This document shows positions 1-7,905 of a stretch of 23,656 nucleotides of DNA, piece after piece. Location: positions 1-23,656 of the forward strand of contig JAEZRJ010000004.1 of assembly GCA_023412855.1 (NCBI GenBank), given 5' to 3'. The position numbers and the translations under genes were made by a program. Numbering within the stretch: position 1 is the first letter of the stretch; each line of letters begins with the position of its first letter. The stretch is from Bacillota bacterium. GTDB taxonomy: Bacteria; Bacillota; Clostridia; Lachnospirales; Lachnospiraceae. The notes beneath the pieces were generated by a model that worked only from the letters and a program-made list of their open reading frames with translations, was not told the origin of the DNA and made no database searches.

Positions 1-534
1 ATATTAGAAGAACACAGGCTGGCATTTGAAAAGCAGGACTTGAAGGAAGTAGTTGACTTAATGAATGCGATTGAAAGAGCAAATCGCATTTTTGTAATGG
101 GAGTAGGACGGGAAGGCACAGCCAGCAGGGCTTTTGCAATGCGGTTAATGCATTTGGGCAAAGAAGTACATTGGATGTGGGATGATACAACTCCCGGAAT
201 GATGAAGGGAGACTTATTTATAGCGACTAATGGATCGGGTAAAATAGGACATATCCATTATGTTGTGGAACAAGCGAAAAAAACGGGAGCAGAAATTGCA
301 GTCGTAACAGGATCGCCGAATGAAATAACTCCGCGTTTGGCAGATTATGTTCTTTTCGTTCCGGCAAGCGTGTTTAACGGAACAGACGATCGGGCGGTTC
401 ATTCCATTCAGCCGATGGGAAATCTTTTTGAACAGCATTTATTCATGCTGTTCGATATCATTGTTATGCTGTTGGAAGAAAAGCTTCAGATTTCTCATGA
501 GGATATGGAAAGCAGGCATAGGAATGTAGAATAA
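1..534 (+). CDS. hxlB: 6-phospho-3-hexuloisomerase, SIS domain (5' end outside window)
   Basis: The reading frame is open from base 1 to the TAA at 532-534, so the start lies upstream of the window. The TTG at base 40 is an internal codon, not a convincing start. The product is a cytoplasmic SIS-domain sugar isomerase of the 6-phospho-3-hexuloisomerase family, which interconverts D-arabino-hex-3-ulose 6-phosphate and fructose 6-phosphate in the ribulose monophosphate route. Visible family marks are the phosphosugar loop IFVMGVGREG, AFAMRLMHLG, TTPGMMKGDLFIATNGSG, and the C-terminal QPMGNLFEQ followed by a terminal HRNVE. Members are about 180-200 residues; about 177 are visible, so only a short N-terminus is missing. 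The usual partner, hexulose-phosphate synthase, would be expected just upstream. Family assignment is confident; whether it serves formaldehyde fixation or pentose synthesis cannot be seen. Confidence 0.88.
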   Translation: MLEEHRLAFEKQDLKEVVDLMNAIERANRIFVMGVGREGTASRAFAMRLMHLGKEVHWMWDDTTPGMMKGDLFIATNGSGKIGHIHYVVEQAKKTGAEIAVVTGSPNEITPRLADYVLFVPASVFNGTDDRAVHSIQPMGNLFEQHLFMLFDIIVMLLEEKLQISHEDMESRHRNVE

Positions 535-550
535 AATATGGTAAGAAAAT

Positions 551-587
551 GAGCTGACGCATGATACTAGTGCGCAGCTCTTTTTTT
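551..587 (+). terminator. Rho-independent terminator after the hexuloisomerase gene
   Basis: GAGCTGaCGCA (551-561) pairs with TGCGCAGCTC (571-580) with one bulged A and a 9-nt loop. A run of seven T follows at 581-587. It lies 17 nt after the stop codon. Confidence 0.9.
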
Positions 588-641
588 GTTCCATAGGAGT
601 AACGTGCTAAATCAAGGAGTTTAAAAAGAAACAAGAACGTG

Positions 642-700
642 CATAAAAAGTGGGGAAAAGAAAAAGGCGGTATTGTATTATCTTAATAACACTTTTTATG
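642..700. repeat. 11-bp perfect inverted repeat in gene-free spacer
   Basis: CATAAAAAGTG (642-652) and CACTTTTTATG (690-700) are perfect reverse complements separated by 37 nt. There is no T-tract after the right arm, so it is not a standard terminator. The spacer 588-765 otherwise holds nothing I can assign. Confidence 0.5.
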
Positions 701-765
701 GCCGGGATATGCGTCGGCTGCCTAAGAAAATATAAATCTGTGCAATAAAAAAGGAGGAATAACAT

Positions 766-927
766 GTGCATAATCTGAGTAAAAAACTTGCTAAAAACAT
801 ACAGAAGTTGTTTGCAAATGTTGGATGGTCCTCCTCTGCCCGGTCGAAATGGGGCGGAAAATCCTGCGCGCCTCCATGTCCCGGCTCCGTTTCCTCGTTC
901 TATATTTGGCAGCGTAAGGATATTTGA
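766..927 (+). CDS. Possible small ORF, 53 codons, function unknown
   Basis: A perfect AGGAGG at 752-757 sits 8 nt before a GTG at 766, which opens a 53-codon frame ending in TGA at 925-927. The competing ATG at 764 gives only MCII and a stop. The predicted peptide starts with a basic amphipathic stretch (VHNLSKKLAKNIQKLFANVG), then a Ser-rich and Cys/Pro-containing part (SKWGGKSCAPPCPGSV), and ends YIWQRKDI. The helix-then-short-motif layout vaguely recalls AgrD-type autoinducer precursors, but the Cys/Pro tail and lack of an acidic C-terminus do not fit well, and no agrB-like gene is nearby. The segment 838-900 is also clearly more GC-rich than its surroundings, which could mean a structured RNA instead. 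The case for translation rests mainly on the ribosome binding site. Confidence 0.28.
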   Translation: MHNLSKKLAKNIQKLFANVGWSSSARSKWGGKSCAPPCPGSVSSFYIWQRKDI

Positions 928-1012
928 GAAAGAAGCGGATATATAATCTTTGCCGGAATATATGGGAGGGAGCGCGAATATAGTTTAGTCAAGCAAATAA
1001 GCGGTGATTCAT

Positions 1013-1618
1013 ATGTTAAATTATATTTGGGCGATTATGATTATTATAGGAGTTATTTATGGAGCGCTTACGGGAAATATAAAAGCTGTGAGCAATGCAG
1101 CCTTAAACTCCGCAGGCGAGGCGGTGTCGTTATGTATTACGATGATGGGCGTTATGTCCTTGTGGGTCGGTCTGATGCAGATTGCTCAAACCTCCGGTCT
1201 GATTCGTAAGATGACCGATGGTATTCAGCCGTTCATGTCTTTTATGTTTCCGCGCATACCCAAGGAACATGCGGCGAGGGAATATATATCCACCAATATT
1301 ATTGCAAACATATTAGGGCTTGGATGGGCCTGCACTCCGGCAGGACTCAAGGCCATGGAAGCATTAGCGCAGCTGGAAAGAGAGAGAGGAAACCCGGAAT
1401 ATACCGGAGATAAAAAAATACGGACGGCCAGCAGGGAAATGTGCACCTTTCTCATACTGAATATTTCTTCCCTGCAATTGATACCGGTCAACATGATTGT
1501 ATACAGAAGCCAATATGGAAGTGCGAACCCCACCTCAGTAATTGCGCCGGCGCTTGTGGCTACTTGCTTAAGCACGGTGGCGGCGGTAATTTATTGTAAG
1601 GCCATGGATAAAAAATAA
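1013..1618 (+). CDS. spmA: Spore maturation protein A
   Basis: A 201-residue integral membrane protein of the SpmA family (nucleoside recognition/Gate domain), required with SpmB for full core dehydration and heat resistance of spores in Bacillus and Clostridium. It shows several hydrophobic segments and the family blocks MMGVMSLWVGLMQIAQTSGL, FPRIPKEHAAREYISTNIIA, GLGWACTPAGLKAMEAL and a late TFLILNISSLQLIPVNMI. B. subtilis SpmA is about the same length. I chose the ATG at 1013 because GGTG at 1003-1006 lies 6 nt upstream; the GTG at 1004 would add three residues but has no ribosome binding site. In most genomes spmB follows directly; here only a ribosome binding site and an ATG follow, and spmB itself is about 21 kb downstream. 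Confidence 0.92.
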   Translation: MLNYIWAIMIIIGVIYGALTGNIKAVSNAALNSAGEAVSLCITMMGVMSLWVGLMQIAQTSGLIRKMTDGIQPFMSFMFPRIPKEHAAREYISTNIIANILGLGWACTPAGLKAMEALAQLERERGNPEYTGDKKIRTASREMCTFLILNISSLQLIPVNMIVYRSQYGSANPTSVIAPALVATCLSTVAAVIYCKAMDKK

Positions 1619-1632
1619 GCAGGGAAGAGATG
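1619..1632 (+). other. Orphan ribosome binding site and ATG, probable remnant of the spmB start
   Basis: Directly after the spmA stop (1616-1618) comes GCAGGGAAGAG and an ATG at 1630-1632, the spacing expected for a translationally coupled spmB. The next codon is TAA, so nothing is encoded. The spmB body missing from this place is found from about 22967. That these are two halves of one gene is inference from position and from the missing start downstream. Confidence 0.5.
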
Positions 1633-1725
1633 TAATTTCTTTTGTCTGTAAGTGATATTTTCTTTTGCTGCTTCAATTAGTTGTGATCCACTTAGCAAAG
1701 CTGTGCTATATTGTCTGCCCAATAT

Positions 1726-1769
1726 GCCGCCGGTGCATACGAAAAGTATGTTTTGGCGGCCGGTTTTTT
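1726..1769 (+). terminator. Hairpin plus T-run in the spmA-kinase spacer
   Basis: GCCGCCggtgCATAC (1726-1740) pairs with GTATgtttTGGCGGC (1746-1760) around a GAAAA loop, with G-U pairs in the middle. CCGG and six T (1764-1769) follow. It would end transcripts coming from spmA. The rest of the 342-nt gap 1619-1960 holds only the orphan start and a possible promoter. Confidence 0.6.
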
Positions 1770-1869
1770 GCAGAGACAGATAGTCACAAGAAGTATTACT
1801 TGATTTTTTAATCTGTCGGAAGATTTGCTTCCACAACATTCCAGTTGCGAATAGGACTTTTTGGATTTA

Positions 1870-1904
1870 CAAATATCACAAAAGGCAATAATTTAGTGTA
1901 TAAT
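1870..1904 (+). promoter_or_regulatory. Possible promoter for the two-component genes
   Basis: A consensus TATAAT lies at 1899-1904 in an AT-rich stretch 56 nt before the kinase start. No good -35 hexamer is present at 16-18 nt, which would fit an activator-dependent promoter. The assignment is weak. Confidence 0.35.
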
Positions 1905-1960
1905 AACATCATTAACAAACAACCGCTAAAAATTGCAAAATTCGAGGTAGACACAGCAGC

Positions 1961-3778
1961 ATGAAAGAATACATAGAAGGTTTTTTTGGACGGAAATCCA
2001 GCATACAAAGGAAGGTTATCATCGTGTATCTGCTTATGGCAGTGCTCCCGATCATCATCATAACCTTTTCGGCAAGCATCATATACTACAACAGTATTTT
2101 AAAAGGCGCCTACAGCCTTGTGGAGCAGAATACAGGACAGCATGGGGTCGTAGTTCAGGAAAGAATGGATGCCTTGAAAGGTGTGATGTATGAACTCCTC
2201 ATCAACAACGAATGCATAAAGCTGGCTGACAGCATTAATAAAGGAGATGAAGAGACTCTTTTAGTAGATGGAGCAGCCATGGAGACCTTACTTCGAAGGA
2301 GCGTTTACACATACCAAAGCATCCGAAGTGCCGCTTTCATAGCAGATAACGGACAGTATGTGACTTATTCCAAATGGTATGGCAGTATGAATGAGAGCAT
2401 TTGGTCGGATCCGGAGCAAAGAGAAGAAATTTACGACAAAATCAATAAAGAGCAGAAACTATCATTTATAGCCTCCGTTAATTTAAGCAATACGGAAGGA
2501 AGAGATGATTATGTTATAATGATGGGATATCCGGTAAAGCATCTCAAGACAAAAGAGCAAAAAGGTGTATTGGTTATGGCGCTGGATAATGATGTACTTT
2601 TGTTTGATGAAAGTGACGAGAATCAAAGAAACGGAAAAGAGGAAAGCGGAATTACCACGGTAATATTAAATGATGAGGACAGGATCATTGCAGGGGTTCC
2701 CAATGTCTGCTTAAATAAGAATTATAACGCTTACCTGGACGATGAATTCGGTAATATCAAAAGAATATCGGAGAACAGAAAAAAGATAGAGGGAACCGAT
2801 TGGACAATTGTAAATATTATTGATACCGCCGTATACAGAAGAGATATTTATCATCTGGTGAGCGTGGTCTTTATTCTTATGATAACGGTTACCTGTTTTT
2901 TCTTTCTGATTGTGTTTTTTGCATCCAGAAAATACATAGGAACTATCCAGAAGATAGCACAGGGCATCCATGATTATGAAGGAATAGGCGAAGATAAGAT
3001 TAATGTAGATGTGGGTGAAAAAGATGAGCTGTATGTAATCGTCAGACAGTTCAATAAGATGACGGAAAGGGTTAATTCCCTTGTAGAAATGCTCCGTCAG
3101 AGAAATGAGGAAATTAAGGCGGCGGCAATCAGCCAAAAGCATGCGGAGATAAAGGCTCTGGAAGCTCAGATTAATCCTCATTTCCTTTTCAATACATTAG
3201 ATTCCATTAACTGGAGAGCCATCGAACATGATGAAGAGGAAATCAGCGATATGCTGGGAACCTTAGGAAGTCTTTTGAGATACAGCGTTTCCAACATCGA
3301 TATGGAAGTGGTTCTGGAAGCGGAAATCAGCTGGTTGAAAAAGTATATATTTCTCCAAAGAGACCGCTTTCATAATTCCTTTGACTGCAGTTATGATATT
3401 ACTGAGGAGGCAATGGAATTTCCTATTTATAAAATGCTTTTGCAGCCTATCATTGAGAATACGATATTGCACGCTTTTGAAGAGGTAAAGGAAGGTGGAA
3501 TGATCTATGTTAAAGCTTTTGTCCGCCAGGATGAAAAACTCGAAATTCGTATTAAGGACAATGGCTGCGGCATGGAAAAAGAGGTCGTTGCGGAGATTAC
3601 ACAAGAAATAAAGGAAAATGGCCCTCTTAACAGCAAGCGCATAGGAATCAGTAATGTCATCCACAGGCTTAGGATATATTATCAGGAAGAAGCTGAGATT
3701 ATTGTTAACAGTAAGCTTAATGAAGGCAGCGAATTTATTCTGATCATACCGAACAGACAAAAAGAGAGGAAGAGATAG
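1961..3778 (+). CDS. YesM-type sensor histidine kinase
   Basis: A 605-residue membrane kinase of the LytS/YesM class that pairs with AraC-type regulators to control carbohydrate genes. Order of parts: TM1 at about residues 20-43, an extracellular sensing region to about 290, TM2 at about 299-321, a HAMP linker to about 375, a His_kinase domain (PF06580 type) with the phospho-acceptor His407 in QINPHFLFNTLDSINWR, then a HATPase domain with the N-box Asn500 in IIENTILHAF, DNGCGM from Asp533, and RIGISNVIHRLRIYY. The start at 1961 has GAGG at 1944-1947, rather far upstream (13 nt). The response regulator starts 4 nt after the stop. The ligand is not readable from sequence; position before the sugar transporter suggests it senses that transporter's substrate. 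Confidence 0.93.
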   Translation: MKEYIEGFFGRKSSIQRKVIIVYLLMAVLPIIIITFSASIIYYNSILKGAYSLVEQNTGQHGVVVQERMDALKGVMYELLINNECIKLADSINKGDEETLLVDGAAMETLLRRSVYTYQSIRSAAFIADNGQYVTYSKWYGSMNESIWSDPEQREEIYDKINKEQKLSFIASVNLSNTEGRDDYVIMMGYPVKHLKTKEQKGVLVMALDNDVLLFDESDENQRNGKEESGITTVILNDEDRIIAGVPNVCLNKNYNAYLDDEFGNIKRISENRKKIEGTDWTIVNIIDTAVYRRDIYHLVSVVFILMITVTCFFFLIVFFASRKYIGTIQKIAQGIHDYEGIGEDKINVDVGEKDELYVIVRQFNKMTERVNSLVEMLRQRNEEIKAAAISQKHAEIKALEAQINPHFLFNTLDSINWRAIEHDEEEISDMLGTLGSLLRYSVSNIDMEVVLEAEISWLKKYIFLQRDRFHNSFDCSYDITEEAMEFPIYKMLLQPIIENTILHAFEEVKEGGMIYVKAFVRQDEKLEIRIKDNGCGMEKEVVAEITQEIKENGPLNSKRIGISNVIHRLRIYYQEEAEIIVNSKLNEGSEFILIIPNRQKERKR

Positions 3779-3781
3779 GCG

Positions 3782-4516
3782 ATGAAAACGATTGTTATCG
3801 TAGAAGATGAGTTCAGAATCAGACAGGGTCTTGGAAGCCTTATTAATAAAGTAGATATGGGATGTAAGGTAATTGGAGAAGCTGAAAACGGATATGAGGG
3901 TCTCAAGATGATTCAGGATTTGGAGCCTGATATTGTGATTACCGATATTCAGATGCCTAAGATTGACGGTCTGCAAATGATTGAAAATGCAAAAGAAATG
4001 GGCGCCGCTTGTACATTTGTAATACTGAGCGGTTATGCCGATTTCGAATATGCGAGAAGGGGAATGCGTCTTGGTGTAAAAGAATATCTGTTAAAGCCGG
4101 CTACAATATCCAGTGTCAAGGAATTACTGCTTAAGCTTGCAGGAAACGGAGAAGAAACCGATCGTCCGGGAGAGGAAGAATATTCGGAGATGGTGAAGGA
4201 AATGATTGCGATTATGGAGAAGAGTTACGGCATGCGTCTTGGGCTCGATACCTTTGCTGATAAATTCAGGCTAACGCCTGAATATATAAGTAACTTGTTT
4301 GCCAAAGAAACAAAAATGACATTTTCCAACTATCTAAAAAAAGTCCGAATAGAAAAAGCTAAGGAGCTTATTTTATCTACGGATATGAAAATTTATGAAG
4401 TGGCATGCAGTGTAGGATATTCGGATCAGAAATATTTTTCCAAAGTATTTAAAGAATATACAGGGGTTTCGGCCAAGCAGTTTGCAATAGATGTACAGAA
4501 AAATACAAGAAAATAG
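3782..4516 (+). CDS. YesN/AraC-type response regulator (short form)
   Basis: A 244-residue DNA-binding response regulator. The receiver domain (about 1-120) has the acidic pair Glu8/Asp9, phospho-acceptor Asp55 in IVITDIQMPKIDG, Ser83 and Lys105 in YLLKPA. The C-terminal AraC/XylS double helix-turn-helix (about 140-241) shows LDTFADKFRLTPEYISNLFA and the signature VGYSDQKYFSKVFKEYTGVS. Many YesN-type regulators are near 500 residues with a long middle region; this one joins receiver and HTH almost directly. It follows the kinase by 3 nt with GAGGAAGAG as ribosome binding site, so the pair is translationally linked. It most likely activates the transporter operon that starts 94 nt downstream. 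Confidence 0.93.
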   Translation: MKTIVIVEDEFRIRQGLGSLINKVDMGCKVIGEAENGYEGLKMIQDLEPDIVITDIQMPKIDGLQMIENAKEMGAACTFVILSGYADFEYARRGMRLGVKEYLLKPATISSVKELLLKLAGNGEETDRPGEEEYSEMVKEMIAIMEKSYGMRLGLDTFADKFRLTPEYISNLFAKETKMTFSNYLKKVRIEKAKELILSTDMKIYEVACSVGYSDQKYFSKVFKEYTGVSAKQFAIDVQKNTRK

Positions 4517-4550
4517 AGGGATTTTATACACTTTTTTTAAAATATTGGAA

Positions 4551-4604
4551 TTTTTTATTTGTACTCTAGCGATTATACTAAAATTACAAAGAAACGAAGG
4601 AGGG
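4551..4604 (+). promoter_or_regulatory. Probable promoter and strong ribosome binding site of the binding-protein gene
   Basis: The 94-nt gap after the regulator holds a TATACT at 4574-4579 with only a T-run where a -35 would be. A strong AAGGAGGG at 4597-4604 lies 6 nt before the ATG. A separate regulated promoter here is inferred from the gap and the poor -35. Confidence 0.4.
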
Positions 4605-4610
4605 TAACAA

Positions 4611-5930
4611 ATGAAAAAGAGTATAGCACTATTAACAGCGCTGGCAATGGTCGCAGGAACGCTTATGGCATGCGGAAGCAGCACAGATTCGACTTCCGGA
4701 GAGAAGGTAACAGAGGCAGCGGGCAATACGGCAGCAGAAAACGAAAATGCTGCAAGCACCGACTCCGGTTCCGACACGACATCTGCAGACGGAAGAACGG
4801 AGATTACTTTCTGGCACTATATGTCGGAAGACAAAGAAGGAAAATATGTGAACCAGGCTGTGGAAGAATTCAACAATGCACAGGATGAAATTTATGTAAC
4901 AGCTCAATACTTACCGAGAGATGAGCTCATGAAGCAATATACGATCGGTGTTGTATCAGGAGAGTTGCCGGATTGCGGTATGGTGGATAACCCGGATCAT
5001 AACTCTTATGCATCCATGGGTGTCTTCGAGGATATCACAGATCTTTACAACTCATGGGAAGATGCAAGTTTTATGGAGGGTTCTATTAACTCTTGCTACT
5101 ATGAAGGTAAATTATACGGACTTCCGTGGGGAAACAACTGTCTTGGCCTTTTCTATAACAAGGAAATGCTGGATGCGGCAGGGATAGCGGTACCTACCAC
5201 ATGGTCTGAGCTGGAAGCAGCTTGTGAAAAACTGACAACGGATACATGTAAAGGCTTGGCTATTTCCGCAATCGGCAATGAAGAAGGCACTTTCCAGTAT
5301 ATGCCCTGGTTATTATCTTCAGGCGGAAGTGTAACCGATCTAACGTCCGAAGGCTCTAAAGAATCTATGTCATATTTATATGGATTAATTGAAAAAGGTT
5401 ATATCAGCAGAGAGTGCGTGAACTGGACGCAGGCAGATGCTGAAAAACAATTTGCAGCGGGACAGGCCGCTATGATGATCAACGGTCCCTGGCAGTTCTC
5501 GGGACTTGCAGATGATGCTCCGGACCTCGCTTACGGCGTTGCAAAAGTGCCGAAGGCAGATAATGGAGAATATGCTTCCGTACTCGGAGGCGAGAATGTA
5601 GCTATTTGCAGCGGTGCTAATGTAGAGGCATCATGGAAATTCTTAACTTGGATTACAAGTAAAGAAAAGTCACAGGATATTTGCAAATCCATCGGACGTT
5701 TTTCTCCGAGAGCCGATGTAAATGTTCAGGAAATGTTTGCGGATGATCCCCTCAGTTCCGTATTTGCGGAAGTAATGCCGAGTGCACAATCCAGAGGCCC
5801 TTCACCTGACTGGCCGGAAATCTCCGCAGCAATTTACACCGCACAACAGGAAGTATTTACAGGACAAAAAGATGTGGATACCGCAATGACGGATGCTCAG
5901 GCTAAGATAGATTCTATAGGTTCAAAATAA
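4611..5930 (+). CDS. ABC transporter sugar-binding lipoprotein (family 1)
   Basis: A 439-residue extracellular solute-binding protein for a carbohydrate ABC importer. The N-terminus is a lipoprotein signal (MKKSIALLTALAMVAGTLMAC) with Cys21 as the lipidated residue, followed by a Ser/Thr/Glu/Ala-rich linker to about residue 60. The mature domain opens ITFWHYMSEDKEGKYVNQAV, typical of the UgpB/MalE-like group, and includes GLPWGNNCLGLFYNKEML and FAAGQAAMMINGPWQF. The protein is anchored outside the membrane and hands sugar to the two permeases encoded next. A terminator-like hairpin after it should make this gene more strongly expressed than the permeases. The exact sugar cannot be read; the neighbouring alpha-xylosidase suggests xylose-containing oligosaccharides. 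Confidence 0.93.
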   Translation: MKKSIALLTALAMVAGTLMACGSSTDSTSGEKVTEAAGNTAAENENAASTDSGSDTTSADGRTEITFWHYMSEDKEGKYVNQAVEEFNNAQDEIYVTAQYLPRDELMKQYTIGVVSGELPDCGMVDNPDHNSYASMGVFEDITDLYNSWEDASFMEGSINSCYYEGKLYGLPWGNNCLGLFYNKEMLDAAGIAVPTTWSELEAACEKLTTDTCKGLAISAIGNEEGTFQYMPWLLSSGGSVTDLTSEGSKESMSYLYGLIEKGYISRECVNWTQADAEKQFAAGQAAMMINGPWQFSGLADDAPDLAYGVAKVPKADNGEYASVLGGENVAICSGANVEASWKFLTWITSKEKSQDICKSIGRFSPRADVNVQEMFADDPLSSVFAEVMPSAQSRGPSPDWPEISAAIYTAQQEVFTGQKDVDTAMTDAQAKIDSIGSK

Positions 5931-5939
5931 AAGATAAAT

Positions 5940-5995
5940 GAGTAAAGGAACACTCGAATAAGTAAAGAACACTCGAATGAGTACAGAACACTCAT
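5940..5995. repeat. Three imperfect tandem copies of a 17-20 nt unit
   Basis: Units at 5940-5959, 5960-5978 and 5979-5995 share the pattern (G/A)AGTA-AGAACACTC. In the first and third, GAGT at the start and ACTC near the end can pair, so these units can form small hairpins. They lie between the binding-protein stop and the terminator-like hairpin. Confidence 0.7.
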
Positions 5996-6003
5996 AGGAA
6001 AGT

Positions 6004-6048
6004 CCCATCGCATGTACAATATTAAATTGTGATGTGATGGGGCTTTTT
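6004..6048 (+). terminator. Intra-operon terminator/attenuator hairpin
   Basis: CCCATCGCAT (6004-6013) pairs with ATGTGATGGG (6032-6041) with one G-U pair, then GC and five T at 6044-6048. It separates the binding-protein gene from the permeases and probably lets only part of the transcripts through, a common arrangement in such operons. Confidence 0.8.
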
Positions 6049-6077
6049 GTACTGTAATTAGGAAAGGAAGGTTGAAT

Positions 6078-6977
6078 ATGCAGTCAAATAAGCGGGAGAA
6101 AAGAGAACAGATACTCGGATATTTTTTTATTGTACCGGCAGTTATTTATATGCTGACATTTATAGGATACCCGATTGCATATAACTGGATAATCAGTTTT
6201 CAGGACGTGACTGCAAAAACATTGGGCAGCACAGCAAGAGACTTTGTAGGATTTGATAATTATAAATTGATTTTTATGGATTTAACCTTTAGAAAAGCGT
6301 TATTACACACATTTGTTTATACGGTAGGATGCCTGGTAATTCAATTTTCTCTGGGATTTTTATTTGCGATGTTTTTTGCGAAGAAATTTACACTTTCCAA
6401 AGCAATCAGAGGATTTATTGTTATCAGTTGGATGCTTCCGGTTACAGTAACCGCACTTGTATTTAAGTTTATGTTTGCAGAAAGTAATGGTATCATCAAC
6501 GAAATTTTGATGAATTTACATATAATCAAGCAGCCGATTGGATGGCTTCTGCAAGGAAATACGGCAATGCTCGGACTTATTATCGCTAATTCATGGGTAG
6601 GAATCCCTTTCAATATGCTGTTGCTTACCACGGGATTGAATAACATTCCGGGAGACATATACGAAGCAGCTTCCATCGACGGAGCGAGCGGAACACAGAA
6701 ATTTTTCAAAATTACGATTCCTCTTCTGAAACCGACAATTATGTCCGTATTGGTGCTTGGCTTTGTTCTTACTTTCAAAGTATTTGATTTGGTATATGTA
6801 ATGACAGGAGGAGGGCCGGTGGATGCGACGGAAGTATTATCGACGTATTCTTATAAGCTGTCTTTCCAACTGTTCCATTTCGGCGAAGGAGCAGCAGTTG
6901 CCAATGTATTGTTTGTTTGCTTGTTCCTGGTGGCGTTAGTTTACTTAAGAACAATTTCAAAGGATGAAGTGATATAA
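6078..6977 (+). CDS. CUT1 sugar ABC transporter permease, MalF/MsmF type
   Basis: A 299-residue inner-membrane permease with six predicted hydrophobic spans. The cytoplasmic EAA loop reads EAASIDGASGTQKFFKITIP beginning at about residue 196, where the ATPase docks. N-terminal GYFFIVPAVIYMLTFIGYPI and the late FDLVYVMTGGGPVDATEVLS are typical of the MalF-like half. I prefer the ATG at 6078, with AAGGAAGG ending 6 nt upstream; a TTG at 6072 directly touches that site. It works as a heterodimer with the next gene's product. Confidence 0.93.
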   Translation: MQSNKREKREQILGYFFIVPAVIYMLTFIGYPIAYNWIISFQDVTAKTLGSTARDFVGFDNYKLIFMDLTFRKALLHTFVYTVGCLVIQFSLGFLFAMFFAKKFTLSKAIRGFIVISWMLPVTVTALVFKFMFAESNGIINEILMNLHIIKQPIGWLLQGNTAMLGLIIANSWVGIPFNMLLLTTGLNNIPGDIYEAASIDGASGTQKFFKITIPLLKPTIMSVLVLGFVLTFKVFDLVYVMTGGGPVDATEVLSTYSYKLSFQLFHFGEGAAVANVLFVCLFLVALVYLRTISKDEVI

Positions 6978-7011
6978 GCGAAGCACAGGAAGAAAGGAGC
7001 GCAGCTATCAT

Positions 7012-7848
7012 ATGAAAAACATACACCTTACTTATAGACATAAAAATATTTTACTCAGTGCGGCAGCCGTAATCATTGCTTGTATTTTCCTGTTTCCGCT
7101 ATACTGGATTGTCGTTAATTCCTTTAAGCTGGACAGCGAAATTTTTGCAAAGACACCGACGTTGTGGCCTGAGAATTTTACTTTAAAGGCATATAAGGAC
7201 CAATTGGGGAGCTTGTCTGTCACAATGAAAAATTCGGTGATCATAGCAGTCGGTTCGATGCTCTTGTCCTTATGCCTGTCGGTGCCGGCGGCATATGGCC
7301 TGGCAAGATACAAAGTGAGAGGAATGAAACTGTTCGTGTTGGTCTTCCTCATTACACAGATGCTTCCCGCCTCTTTAGTGCTGACACCGTTATTCTTGAT
7401 TTTTTCGAAGCTGGGAATATTGAATTCCTATTGGGCGCCTATTTTATCCACAGCGACCATATCCATACCGTTTATTGTCCTGATGCTTCGCCCGGGTTTC
7501 CTCAGTATGCCGAAAGAACTGGAGGATGCCGCGAAGATAGACGGCTGTAATGCGCTTACTGCCTTTTTCCGCATTGCGATTCCTATTTCAAAGCCTACGG
7601 TAATTACCGCAGCATGCTTCAGCTTCGTATTTGCCTGGAATGATCTGGCATATTCCATGACCTTTAACACAAAAGAAATGATGCGCCCTATGACATCGGC
7701 GATCTATACATTTATGAATCAATATGGTACAAAGTGGAACAGCATTATGGCATATGGAGTCTTATTGATCCTTCCAAGCTGCATCATCTTTGTCACCATG
7801 CAGAAGCATATCGTGGAAGGTATGACGAGCGGTTCCGTAAAGGGATAG
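7012..7848 (+). CDS. CUT1 sugar ABC transporter permease, MalG/MsmG type
   Basis: A 278-residue permease with a first span at about 12-32 and the EAA-type loop EDAAKIDGCNALTAFFRIAI from about residue 171. The ending QKHIVEGMTSGSVKG is the usual C-terminus of MalG-like partners. AAGGAG lies 12 nt before the ATG, and the gap to the previous gene is 34 nt. No ATPase gene is present within the window; CUT1 importers in Firmicutes often use a shared MsmX/MsmK-type ATPase encoded elsewhere, and that is the likely case here. Confidence 0.93.
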   Translation: MKNIHLTYRHKNILLSAAAVIIACIFLFPLYWIVVNSFKLDSEIFAKTPTLWPENFTLKAYKDQLGSLSVTMKNSVIIAVGSMLLSLCLSVPAAYGLARYKVRGMKLFVLVFLITQMLPASLVLTPLFLIFSKLGILNSYWAPILSTATISIPFIVLMLRPGFLSMPKELEDAAKIDGCNALTAFFRIAIPISKPTVITAACFSFVFAWNDLAYSMTFNTKEMMRPMTSAIYTFMNQYGTKWNSIMAYGVLLILPSCIIFVTMQKHIVEGMTSGSVKG

Positions 7849-7905
7849 CAGATATCGGGGTTATTAGATACATGCAATAAAACAGTTGAAAGGAGATTAT
7901 ATAAA

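Noticed and set aside
1591..1839. 82-codon minus-strand ORF downstream of spmA
   Set aside because: It overlaps a hairpin terminator, has no ribosome binding site and resembles no family; it is probably chance.
3780..3796. Partial match to a catabolite-repression (cre) site at the regulator start
   Set aside because: Only the left half fits and the bases are simply the first codons of the regulator.
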